This document shows, piece after piece, positions 12,936 through 26,070 of a stretch of DNA of 64,000 nucleotides. The position numbers and the translations under genes were made by a program. How positions within the stretch are numbered: the first letter of the stretch is position 1; the number at the start of each line of letters is the position of its first letter. Below the pieces are notes generated by a model. The model was not told where the DNA came from and ran no database searches. It was given only the letters and a program-made list of their open reading frames with translations. Origin of the DNA: Datnioides undecimradiatus (taxonomy: Eukaryota; Chordata; Actinopteri; Lobotiformes; Datnioididae); NCBI GenBank assembly GCA_008933995.1, contig WARS01001600.1, positions 2,007,001-2,071,000 of the forward strand. The letters are read 5' to 3'.

Positions 12936-13197
12936 AGGCCAGCTGAGCTGCTGGCTTCCTGTTGCTCTGCTAAATGACTGTGTTCCCCTGCTCGTCCTTG
13001 ACCTTTGACCTCCCCCTGTCTGTTCTCCTCCTCCTCAGTCTGGGTGAGGAGTTCTATAAGGAGGCCATTGAACACTGCCGCAGCTACAATGCCCGCCTGT
13101 GCGCCGAGCGCTCCATGCGTCTCCCCTTCCTGGACTCCCAGACCGGCGTGGCCCAGAGCAACTGTTACATCTGGATGGAGAAGAACCACCGTGGCCC

Positions 13198-13232
<35 letters not shown>

Positions 13233-13627
13233 GATGCCTGGTGGCTGGCTGAAGCTTGAGGAGGCGCACACCCGAGCACTCTTCTTTGTTGGTGTGTGTG
13301 TGTGTGTGTGTGTGCCAGCTGTTGTGCTACACAGATTATTCTCTCCAGTCATTTGTCCTGCAGCTTCCTTCCTTCCTGCGCTCTGCTTGTTTCTGCCGCT
13401 CTTTCCTTCCTCTCCCTGCTCCCTCATTTCCTTCTCCTCCGCCTCCTCCTCCTCTCCAGGCCTCCTACCTTTCACACCTCAACTTTTCTTTTTTTACTTT
13501 CCCCAAAGGGTGTTTCCTCATCACTTTCTCTTTCTCTGTAACATCAGTGTATTTTGGCAGGGAATCAGACACCCCTGTAGGCAACGATACGCCGCTGGCA
13601 CCAACTATTCCAGGGAGAACGCACTTA

Positions 13628-13672
<45 letters not shown>

Positions 13673-16600
13673 ATGATCTGAGTTGGTAGGCTTCGCCTGG
13701 TGTCTGCCAGTGCATTTCTTTTGTTAGTTAGTTTTTAGTAACAACTCGTTTTGCATAGAGCAGTGTTGAATTAAACTGAGTCAACACTTTGTTTGTGTGT
13801 AACATTCAGGGTTTGTGTCTGTTTGCTAAACTTCAACAACTCATTATTCATCAGCGACAATAACACTTTGCAAAACCAACAGAAAGTAGTTTGTATTTCA
13901 GAAAATGTGCTCACTGTGATGTATTTCACCTCCTCTGCTGCACTCTCTGTGATGTGTTAGCATTTAGCTCAAAGCTCTGCGGCGCCTGCGTGCAGCCTTG
14001 CAGAGCAACCAGACTTTGTCTAGTCAAACAGTGTTAAGCAGCAAAGTTAACAGAAGATGCTTGATGCTAACGTTGCAAAATCATCCGTACGTGGATGTCA
14101 TGTGACAGACGGTAGCGTGTCATCTGACCCAGCTGTGTGTTGCTCTGTGTTTCAGGTCACGCTCCAGGTCAGTTGTACACATACCCTGCACGCTGCTGGC
14201 GCAAGAAGAGACGGCTAAACATCCTGGAGGACCCGCGGCTTGTACCGATTGAGTTCAAGATCGGTAACTAAGGAGCAGTTTTGATAATAATAACTGACAG
14301 AACTGTGAAATCAGCGTATTCACCGGTGCATATTGTAAATTTGAACCTTTAGCACCTTTAATTCCCCGCGTGCAGCCTGAAGGTTGGAAAAGCAACCCGG
14401 TGGCTCTGCTCACGGCTCTGTGTCTGCGCTGAGCCGGCTGTTGGTGTCATGATTAATAGAAAGTTGCATGCAGTCATAATTATCAGCTGCACTCACAATA
14501 ATATTTGGCTCAGTTACTGATGTTCTGCACAAAGAGACACTGTGAACACATCGTCACCACACCATAGTCGATGCTCAGTCAGGTGATCAGTCAGATCTCT
14601 GATGATCTCCTCGGTGTCGGTGCGCTGCAGAGGTTGAGGCGCTTGTGTGCAGCCAAGTTTCTGTTTCCTCGGGCCACTGTCAGCACCGCCGAGCATGTCA
14701 GCATGACTGTGAGATCTCTGCTGTTTCCTGATTGCCATCGTCTCCTTCTGCAGACTACGAAGCCTCTCTGAAGAAGGAGGGGGGCATCCCAGATGGTCCC
14801 GTGCTGGAGTCGCTGCTCGCCGGGGAAACCCTGGACAAGAAGGTAGAAACCAAGGAAGAAGAGCCAATGAGCGAGTGTCAGGTGAGGCTCTGGTTCCTGT
14901 GTCTTCCCCGTCTCTGTGCCTTGTTCCTGTTGTTTTCCTCCCATGTCAGGCTGTCTATCTCTTTTTATCTGTCTGTATTACCTTCTGTGTTTGTGTTTCT
15001 TTGTCTGTCTCTGCCTTTGTCTCTCTCGGAGTGTGTGTTTTGGCGGTGACACAGGCTCCCGCGGCTCTGACAACTCCCTCCTGGCAGCGAGTGTGTGCGT
15101 GCCTGTGATTGTGTGTGATTGCGCCGCAGCCAGTGCGGTGTTTTACAGGGATTCCACTCACGTGTTTTACACCAACCTTGTGAATAACTATTTGAAGGAC
15201 GTTTGAGGGGAAGTCGATTCACCTCTTCTGTTGCTCTTTGTCAACCTTTATTCTGCCGGCTGCACTCTGTAACTTCTGAGGAAGAACTTCGGGCCCGTCT
15301 GGCCGGAGTATTTCACCAGCTGGAGGCAGCGGCTCTTGAATTCAGATGGACAGCTAATCAATCAGCGGTTCAGTGAATGGCCCTCACAGCGGCCCTCACA
15401 GGGCTCGAGTAGTGTTCAGGGCCTGTAATCCAGGGCTTCCCCTGACACCGGCCCGGCTCGAGGTTCACCAGGCAGGCATCACCTCACCGCTCTGCCCCAG
15501 CGCCGCTCCTCTGTGACTGCTCCGTGTGTTTGTTCTGCAGCAACCACAGTCGTTTCACGTGGAGCTGGACAAAAAACAAGCAAGGGCTTCTGGTTTTAAA
15601 GGAGCACTCCACCAATTTAGCATAAGAAGTTCAGTGTGTCTGGAGTTCGTTATAATGTGCAGATTAAACTGTGATGAGCAGCCTTAAACTGAGGAGGCTG
15701 TAAATGAAATCGTCTCTGAGACGCTGACACATGTCCAGTGTTTGTGTTGTTAACGTTGTTTCCTCTGGGATCAAGCAAAACAAGGAGAGATGGAAGGAAA
15801 GGAGGGGGAAAGGAAAGGAATAAAGGAAACTAATGTGTCTGACAGTCTGTCTGTCTCTGCGTCTCATCCGTAGAAGCTGCTGGTCGGGGATTTCCCTCAC
15901 GAGCTGGAGGTGGACGAGATGGAGGAAGACGTCCCAAAGCGCAAGAACCGTACCAAAGCACGGGTAACACGTTAATAATGAGCCATGATCCGTTTACTCT
16001 CTCCTGCCGTGGTCAGTTTGTAGTGAGCTAACAAGGAGGAGTTCAGCTGTCAGTGCAGAGTCAGACTGTGATGCGAGGGTTCGGCATGCTGCCTGTCAGA
16101 CGCACAGAGCAGGGTCCTGATTAAATTACACTATAAAATGAGAGGAACCATAAATTATTCTGATGTCCAAGATTCAGAGGGAGTCTGATCCATTAGCACA
16201 GTGAGAGTCCTGCGTTGGTGCAGTCAAATGAATGTTACGAGGATTAAACGAGGGCGTGCGTCACAGTTTACACATGGAGGAATCGTAGTAATTGCACAAA
16301 TGCCATAATCCCTGGTCTGAAGCTCTGATAGAGGAAGATTTATTGTGTTTCATAAAGTGAGTTTGACTTCTTCATCTGGACCCGTTTGGTGTTTTCGGTG
16401 TACTCCTGCAGTGAAGTGTCATCTGACTGAGCAGCAGTTATCACGCAGGCTAAAAGCACGCGGCTCCGGGTTAAATCACGCTGCGACCACCTCTCTTTTT
16501 TACAACTTTGATTAGATCAGACAGGTTTTTTTCCCCCCGCGCTCTTGTGGGGCATCCTATGGGAAGATAATCAAGTGTTAACAATGTATTCTGAAAGTCG

Positions 16601-17139
16601 TCACACACACATACACACACATACACATGCTCACACGCAGACACCGGGGTTGCTAATTGGAGCTGTTGCTCCCCTGCTAGGTGTCATCAGCCCCCTCCTG
16701 CTGGAAGTGGAGCTTTACACTGAGAGCAGATGATTAGAATGCAGAAGTGTGTGTGTGACTGTGTGTGTGACTGTGTGTGAGACTGTGTGTGTGTGTGTGT
16801 GTGTGAGACTGTGTGTGTGTGTGCAGACACTTGTGCATACAAGTGAGTAGTATGCTGTTACGCTCTTTGTGTTGTGAATTGTGAAGTTCAAACTTTTTGT
16901 AACTTAGGCACATGTGTGATTTAACAGTTGTCTGACTTTTGTGTGTGTGTGTGTGCGTGCCTGCGTGTGTGTGTGTGTGTGGTCTCTGCAGGCCTACGGT
17001 GTTGGGGGCATGAGGAAGAGACAAGAGCTGCCAGCCATTGAAGACAGAGACAAGCCTTACGTCTGTGACAGTGAGCGATGCATCTCTTCAGTTTCTCCTT
17101 TAATTCCTGACTGACACACACAGCAAGCTGATCTTCTAC

Positions 17140-17173
<34 letters not shown>

Positions 17174-19941
17174 AGTCTGTGGAAAGCGCTACAAGAACCG
17201 CCCAGGCCTGAGTTACCACTACACTCACACACACCTGGCAGACGAGGAGGGGGAAGAGGACTCTGAGCGACACACGCTACCCTTCCAGCGCAAGAACAAC
17301 CACAAGCGTGAGTCTGCTGCCTCCCCGCCGTGCGTCTGTACACCACCTTCCATTAGTCACGTCATGTGGAGTGTTCTGATTGGCTGGGAGGGCAGACCCT
17401 GGCTCCTCAGGTTTGCAGTTTCAGGGTCACTCCGACATCCTTAATAATCAGAATATTATCAAGAACTATTGATCGTCCCCCAGCTCCTCCTGCAGCGATA
17501 CAGGCAGCTACAGTGCTGACTGAGCTGAACCCAAAGTGGGCTCTTGTGTGGGTGAGGGATAAGATTTCTCCCTGTGGAGCCCCGGCAGCTGATTTCTTTT
17601 CAGTCTGACGCAGTGACGCAGGTCGAGGCTGTGATTGCGGCCGTCGTGAATCATCACACTTTGTGACCTGGGTTAAACACATGTTGGACGTCGGCTCCGG
17701 TGAGCCCGAAGTTTGTGAGAGAAAGCGTGAGAAAAAGCGTTGTTGGCGAGGGGCATGACGCAGTTCAGCGTGCTGCGGTGACGTGTGTGTGCTTCTGTAG
17801 AGACAGTGAAAACACGTGAGTGAGGACAAACAGGTTCAGTCTGAGCAGACCTGCAGCGTTTGTGCATCCTGACGCTGACGGTCGCTGCACGTTTGCATCT
17901 TGTGCAGCGAGAACATGGTTGGCCCAAGGCTAACTTAGCCGGCGCGTATGTTCATGCTTCTCCTGCTCTGTAGCAATTAGCCTTTTATTGTGCTGCCTGC
18001 TGGTCTGGTCAATGCCAGACCTCTTGAAGTACAGGTCAGACATGTAGGTAGCATGCACAGTCAGACAGATGTTTGTATTTGTTTAAATGCAGCAGGTGAA
18101 CATCATAGGGTGGTCTAGTGAAATGAGGCCACTTCGTGCCAAACCCACAAAGACCAAACATGTGCACAGATTGTAGAATGAAACAGAAGAAACACAATTG
18201 AATCTATAAATAAGTCTGCCATCACTTACTTGAGTTAATGTGACACCTCAGACACGTTCAGCAGCAAAGACACACGAGCTCTTCAATCAGCCCTCATCAG
18301 CTCTAAATAGCTGTCAGCAAACACACACCAGTCACACACTGTGGGAAACTTTCACTCTGCTTCGATGTTTCCTATTGTACGCACCTTTCAATTTACAGCA
18401 CGCAGTACGGCTGCAGCCATCAGTGGCTTAATGAGTATCCATTAACGTGCCGGTCCAGAATATCACAAGCCAGTAATGAAGACCCTCAGTAATGCTTCGT
18501 ACTGCCTCCAGCACTTCTCCAGTCTCTGTACGGACGGAGGTGCAGGAGCACAGAGGAGCAGATGTTTTACAGATGAATGCAATCAAACATGACTCTGTGT
18601 GTGTCATGTTTGTGGTTTGGTTTGTGTGACCGTGAATGTGACCGTGTCCACCAGCGTCGGTGTGCCCCTCAGGTTTTAGTCACTTTGTCCATCCTCTCAC
18701 TTTTCCTCCAGCACCATCGTCGGGTCAGACGTTCTCAGTTTGTCCAACAGCTTATTACTAAATGTTTGCATGTTAGCAAACATATTAACACAAACATATG
18801 TTATTAAGTGTAATCCACTTACGTTAAGTGTAATCCAGGGTTTCTGCAGAATCAGGAAGAACCTGCCATGCTCCTCCTTAACGACGCCTCCTTTACATTG
18901 GCGTACTCCATTAAGATGCGATGCATCAGCGCTGTTTTGGCACTTGTGTGCAACAGTGTGGCTGCTGTAAACGCTCTCACCTACACCTGTGTTTGACAAG
19001 TTATGATCCGCACCATGAAATATGTCTCATGTACATCTGGCTCAGGGACACCACATCGTCCCCTGCGGGACCTTTGGTTTATATATTTAATAAGATGAAC
19101 TGCAGAAAGTGAGTACAAGAGTTATTGCATTTTGGCAGAGTTCCTGAGGCCGTAAAGGGGCCCAGTGCAAAACCAGGAGGGACGGAGGTTTGTCCAGGCT
19201 TTTAAACAGAGTCCAGCACGGTTGTCCAAAGATCACCTGCGCAGTAAAAAGCAGTGAGAGGTGGTTCACAGAGTGTGTGACACTGTGACGGACAGATCCT
19301 GCTAAATGTATCTGCCGAACAACAGGTAAAGCAAATATTAAAGTTTCTGTGAACAAGTCATGAATCAGACCTCACACCCCCCGACTCCCCCCGACTCCCC
19401 CCAACTCCCCCCTCCTCTCCGCTGCAGCATCCACACTAACCAAATTGCGCACAATCTTTGAGGCTACACCCCTCCTCCTCCTCCTCCTCCTCCTCCTCCT
19501 CCTCCTCCCCCAGGGCCATTTTTCTATCAGTGTGTGTTTTTTGTTGCGTGTTGTCGTCCGTCTGTGTGCTTTGTTTGTTTCTGAACACGTCTTTTTTAAG
19601 GACAATAGCCTGCATTTATCCTGCGGGGGACTGTGTTTTGGTCGCTAATCGTTAGCAAAATGGCTTCAGTTGTTCGCACTCAGGAAGAACAAGGGAAATA
19701 GCTGAAAAGGCGGCACTGACGATTCCTCCACTGTCTTTGTTCAGCTCCGTCTTAAAACAAGCAATTTGCTCAGAACAGAACGCAGATAAACACTCAAAAC
19801 ACACACACACACACACGTTATCTGTGTATGCTGCTCCACAACAATGTCCACACTGAAACTATGCTGCCTCTCAGTTAATTGGCAGTGTGTGTTTTTAAAT
19901 TGGCCTGTCTGACAGAACAGACTGGCCCAGTGTCTCTCTGT

Positions 19942-19998
<57 letters not shown>

Positions 19999-20100
19999 TG
20001 TGGCCCATGCTGCAGTCAGGTCTCTTCAGTGGAGAGAGCAGGAGAGAGCAGCATTTGAATCGTTTAATATCCCCCATCACTCCCTCCCAAGAGGGATAAT

Positions 20101-20135
<35 letters not shown>

Positions 20136-20227
20136 ACATGCATACACACACACTCTCTCTCTCTCACAGCCTCAGAAAATGCAATCTTCTCTGCTGTGGA
20201 AATGAAAAAAGGCTTAGCCTTTGGGTT

Positions 20228-20284
<57 letters not shown>

Positions 20285-21238
20285 ACATGCACCAAGTGCA
20301 TCAGCAGTCTCTGTAGCGTGTTCTGTAATGACAGGCGTGCCTGCTCTGCGTGTGCACGCCATCATAGCTTTCCCCAATTTGCTGAGCGTCATGGAGGAGA
20401 CCCTCCACCCTCCACCCTCCACCCCTGCACCTGTCTGTATATTACCCACATATGGCAATATTAATGGCTCTGGTGAATGAGAGCAACCTGCATGCACCAA
20501 TTCATGCTACACAGAACGCTGTCTGGAGCACATCGTATGTGCGCTGCAGCCACTGCTCGACTTATCACAAAACTATGGAAACTGTCTTTCTGAACCTCAA
20601 ATCGCTCCATCCCCGCTCCCTGTTTTTTCCATCAGGGGTGATAAATGAGAGAAGATTATTCCACACGGCAGGAGATGAGATTTTTCCTTCCTCTCCTCGC
20701 TCTTCCTCTGTCTTTTACCACTTTCCTCGTCTCCTTCAAGCTCCGCATCCTCCTTAACAGCCCTCATACAGCCCTCTCTGCCTCTCAGTTTCCATTCCTC
20801 GCTCTTGTTTTAGCTTCATCCATCATCCAGCTTTGAGTTTACCCTTTAATTTATTTCTTTGTTTTGTGTCTGCACTCACCCCCGATCATCGCCACACAAT
20901 CAACCACTGAACCACTCCTCATATATCGATGCCAGCTGATATACTATTTACTCAATGAGCAATGACATTAAAATTCGCCAACTCGCCACACACTATGTTG
21001 TTTTTTTTACTCTTCTTCTACTTCTTTTCCTCCAAACAGAAGGTTGGAGGTGGAGAGGGAAGGGAGAGTTGGGTGTGTGTCAGTGGGGAGAGGGGGGCTC
21101 TTTGGCATTGATGTGATGGTGGCTGGGGTGGGGAAGAAGGAGGACGAGGAGGAGGAGGAGGAGTGGGAAGTGAATGAATAAGGGGATGTTGCTTTAGAGA
21201 GTCAGCCTGCAGTGTCCACCTGAAAATTGGTTTTTGTG

Positions 21239-21287
<49 letters not shown>

Positions 21288-21741
21288 AGGGAGTGAGAGT
21301 GGGGGAGAAAGAAGGGGGAGGTAAATGAGAGAGAGACAAACAGTGAAACAGTGAAATAGCAGGAATAAGATAAATAGATTGCAAGGACACAAACTGAGAG
21401 GAACAGCAACTGTGAATGAGAGAAATAAGAGGCAGAGGAGGGAGGAGGGAGCAGGGAAATGATGTAGAGAGGGGGTGAGGGAGGAGGGGGGTTATGGTTG
21501 TCATTAAATCCCCCTCTCAAATCAGAGCTGAAATTCAGAGCCACTTTATCTGGGCGGACAGAGCGGTCCTGCGGTGTGGAGCAGCAGGGACGCTCTGGAG
21601 TGTGTGTTTAAACATGCACACACATGCATGCACACACACACACACACACACATGTCTTTTGGGCTGTGTTGTGTTTCTATGTGCCCACCGAGCCGTGTGA
21701 ATCGCTCTATGGGCAATCATAGCCAACGGGTGTGTGTGTGT

Positions 21742-21777
<36 letters not shown>

Positions 21778-22154
21778 CATGGTGAGCCCTTTGGTCCAGC
21801 TTCCTCTGTTCGGGCGCTCACCATTGTTGGTTGTTGTGTGATTTTTTCCCTCTCCAGTTTTCTGCCTTACATGTCTCAAAATGGCAGCCGGTGTCGTCCG
21901 CCCGCTGTCTGCGACAGAGTGAAGGACGAATTCTGATCAACCGCCATCAATATAAAACAACGCTGACAGCCTAAAATGGCCACTCCCCGCTCCGTGTCTA
22001 TTGTCACTCCACAGCGTTCTGCGTGCCTCCTCCTGTAGCTCAGTCCGTGCAGGGACGCGGTGGCAGGTTCGAGTCCACGTTACAGACCGGAGGCTGCAGA
22101 GACGCCAGTCCTCCTCCTGGGCCTCATCACACCTCTCTGATAATGCATGTCTAT

Positions 22155-22192
<38 letters not shown>

Positions 22193-22307
22193 TGTGTGTT
22201 GGGCCTCTGTGTGTAATGATTAGTGTTAAATCTGTATTGATATAGTAAAATGACAAACCTGGCTGTAGCTGCCCAGGAGACATTTAGCAGTGTCACTGGG
22301 CAGATAC

Positions 22308-22358
<51 letters not shown>

Positions 22359-25179
22359 TGCTGGGGTTAGTCACCGGCTCTGCATCCACACCTGCCTCTG
22401 AAAACACACACACACACCTGCCGACTCTGATGACAAGCTGCTTTTTAATTTGGTTTAAATTCAAGTCACTGATGTTTTTAAGTTCTTTGTTCTCGAGCGT
22501 GATGACGGATGAGTCTTCAGGCCAAAGCGCTCAAACTGTTTAATGAGGTCATTGTCTTCCCGTAGTGTGTGTGTGTGTGTGTGTGTAGAGGTGTAATTGT
22601 ATGTTAACGAGCATATGATGCCTAAATGACCTAGTATTCATGCGTGCATGTGCACAGTTTCGACAGGAAGCTGGGCTCCAGAGGAGAAACCTTCTAATGT
22701 TGGTTTTTATTTCATTCTGATAGTTTCAGCCTGTTTTGTTTATTTGCACACGCTCTGTGTTCATTTCCTGTCTTCCTGTGCGAAGACAGACAGGTTTTGT
22801 GTTCCTGCGTGTGGCTGCTCTCCATGTTCAGGCAGCACATGCGGAAACAGAGAGCGTGTAGTGGATGTCTTCTGAACTTTTCGTGGCATGACAGGCCTCC
22901 TCAGCTTTTGATTGGCTGATTGTTGCGCTGCTGCACGGCGCAGGAAGGAAGGAGAATCGGCTGTTGCCTAGCAATCGGTTGCCATAGATACCACCAGAAC
23001 TCCTCTAAAAGGTACACTGTTATGTACATTGAAAAGAGAGTGAGGACGGTAGGAAGGGAGGAGAGAGGTATGGAGAGAGAATGAAAAGGAGGGCAGAGGC
23101 ACAGAGAGAGAGGAAGAATGGGAGGGGTTGATGTAAGGTGGAGAAGAGGCGGAGGGGCACAGAGGAGTTTCATTAAGAATAACATGAAAATGGGAGGCAG
23201 AGGTGTACAGACAAAGAAGCAGAGCAAGCAGAGTTATAGAAAAAAGCCTCTTCACTGATTCATCATATAGATTCCCCCAGACAGTTGGAGCGGTGCAGGC
23301 AGGGTAATATCCGAGTCTGCTTCATTTCATATTCTGTCTTAACATGCGGTGCTGTGGCTTGCCAAAGCTCGTTTGTTTTGGCGGTTCCTCGGTTGTCTTG
23401 GCCATGTTTGGATAAGCCTCCACACCACCACAACCCTCCCCTCCACCACCACCACCACCACCACCACCCCAAATCCACCCTCACCCACCATCCATCTCTA
23501 TCTGTCTGCCTGTTGTCTGCAACTGAATCTGACCGCAACTGTGAAACACAGCGAGGAGAGGAGAGAATAACAATCAACAACGCAACAGTCTCAGAATCTG
23601 TTGTGAATTATTCCCACTGTAACGTCCACATATTGAATCAACATAATGCAATAGTGATTTAACACATGGAAACTTTATCATGCTGCAGTCACAGACTCTG
23701 ACAGGTTACACATTCTTTGCCTCTGGTGCACAGGGAAACCATGTCTTTACCGTCAGGTTTAGCGGACTAAAAATGCTAATTATTGAGATTAGCACTTACT
23801 TAGCGATAGCCACCCGTTGATGAGCACACAAAACTGCACCAGCTACAGAAACTCAAACTCTCAGTGAAGGTGGGAGGCAGACCCCCTCTCCTCTTTGTTA
23901 ACTCCGCCCGTCCACACTCGGGCTGTGGTTCTGGTGCCACTGGTCATTTTTGACATTTCCACTCGGCCGGGGCGCACATCACAGTGGACCACGTGAGGCT
24001 GGGCACAATTCAAACAGGATTTCACAGTCACATTCCCAGCCGTCTCTCTCTCCCTGGAACAAAATAGGATTAATAATTTGCATTTTAACTCTTCATTGAC
24101 AGGAACACAAGCCCGCGCTGGCCTAGAGTGGCTCCTTTTAAGGTATTATTGCAAATGTGAGTGCATGTGCACAAGTATAAGTCTGAGCTGTGTGTGTGTG
24201 TGTGTGTTTTTGTGGGTCTGTGTGATTTCTTTACATGCATGATTTATGGGGCAGTTACAGTGTGTCTGTGCGTGCGTGCGTGAGTGTGTGTGTGATTTAT
24301 CGGCACGTGTGTCTGTTGGTTAAATGTGCACATATCTGCAGACTGCAGAGCCTGATGGACTGTGTGCGCGTGTGTGTGAGCCTGTGTGTGTGTGTGTGTG
24401 TGTGTGTCTTTCTCTTTCTGCGGGTCAGCGTGATTACAAAGCATCTATAGATCAAGTTTTATTATGCACCAAAACTGCCTCTGTCCTCTTTACTTTGCAA
24501 TGTCATCTCTGCACACGAGCTCACATTGCACACACACACACACACACATTCGCACAAATGCATGCATCCATACCCACAATGCACTGGGAGTTGCATAACC
24601 TGCTGACTGGACATGAGTAAGAAAGTGGTACTGTGTGTGTGTCTGTGTGTGTGCAGGCGAGAGGTGGGGTGGGTTTGGAATGCAGGGATGAAAGGAGGAG
24701 CAGAAACGGGGAAAAACACAGGAAGAACAGGAAGGCATGGCACTGGTGCAGGCGTTAGTGTGACAACAGATGGATTGCAGGAAAGAGTTCCAATTTCCTC
24801 TTTGAGAGTAAAGCAGGGGGAAGAAAAAATAGACAGAGAGACCAAATAAGGAAAAGGGAAGAAAAAAATAGAAGCACAATGAGGCGCAGAGGAATGGAAT
24901 CAGCGGCAGGGAGAGCAGCAGCAATGTGAGAACACATGAAGTGCAGAAGGGAAGGATGGGAGGAAGAGTGAGAGGGAGAAGATGGAGAGAGAGAGAAGCC
25001 AGTGACTTTTCATCTGTGACTGTCGCTTTCCATCTGGCTGCATCTCTGCATAAAAACCTCAGGAATATGCCTGGTCATTTCAGCTCCATGTATCAGTGTG
25101 GATGTGCAGAAGATGCACATACGTTCATTAGTTTATCCACTGCTCTTTGTTAAGATATGTTCATGTGTGTGACTGTAAT

Positions 25180-25220
<41 letters not shown>

Positions 25221-26011
25221 CTGGACGAGGGTTGCAGGGACTCTCATTCATCACATTAAAGGAGGTGTGTGGGGGATGGGACTGAAACTGGACAGCAAAA
25301 GTTATTATGCAAAGGCTCGGGTTGTAAATCTTTGAGTCTCTGTGTGTGTGTTTGTGTGTGCGTGCACTTAGCCACTGTATGTGTGTGGTTGTGGTGTTTT
25401 CATCTGTGTGTGTGCGTGCTCTCATTGTGTTTGTGTGTGCGTGCACTTCCTCGAGCTCTCCTCATTAAGCAGCAGGGCGAGACAGGGGTGCAGAGTGTGT
25501 GTTTTCACACACCGCTGCTTCGATACAACAGGAGCCACTTTCTGTGCCTCCCTTCCTTCTCTCCCCCTTTGTGCTTCCTCCTCTTTCTCCTCCTCCCGCT
25601 CGTATCGCTCTCTTTCTCTCTTGAAGTCCTCTGCTGCCTCCTCCTTATTCTCTTCTTCCTCCACCTTTGTGCCTCCTCCTCCTCCTGCCTACACCTGCAG
25701 CACTGGGGGTTGTTGTCTTCAGTAATTGTGAAGAACAGATACTCTGCAAACATTCACACTCAGCCGTCGCTGGATAGCTCCCGTCGAAAGCTCAGCCTTG
25801 ATTAGTTTTTTTGTATTTTTGCGATGCTGGTAGCCACGGCAACTTGAGTTTCTTTGTTAATGTTACAGACACCTTTATGTGTAACCACACAACAGAGCAA
25901 ACGTTTAGAGGAGATTAAAATGTCACGTTTAATGTTGAACAGTGGAGGAAAAAGATGAGGACGTTTAGAGAATGTGGTGGAAAAGAAAGTGAGACGAGTC
26001 AACAGGTAGGC

Positions 26012-26070
<59 letters not shown>

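Larger units (their letters stand above)
2425..13038 (+). other. dpf1: dpf1 intron 1
   Basis: This 10.6 kb intron has no convincing nested gene. From about 5.8 to 9.0 kb it is dense in (CA)n/(GT)n tracts. Repeat-poor AT-rich islands at 4370-4715 and 10290-10385 look like candidate enhancers. 10500-12000 contains a possible old dispersed repeat. Confidence 0.7.

Noticed and set aside
12504..12977. Long frame rich in Cys-Val then His-Thr
   Set aside because: It is the translation of (GT)n and (CA)n repeats, as are the many similar frames across the dpf1 introns. There is no start context or splice support.
22021..22090. Functional tRNA gene
   Set aside because: A- and B-box words are present but the acceptor, D and T stems do not pair.
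23414..23580. His/Thr-rich frames near the CCACCA repeat
   Set aside because: They come from a (CCA)n trinucleotide run at about 23440-23468.
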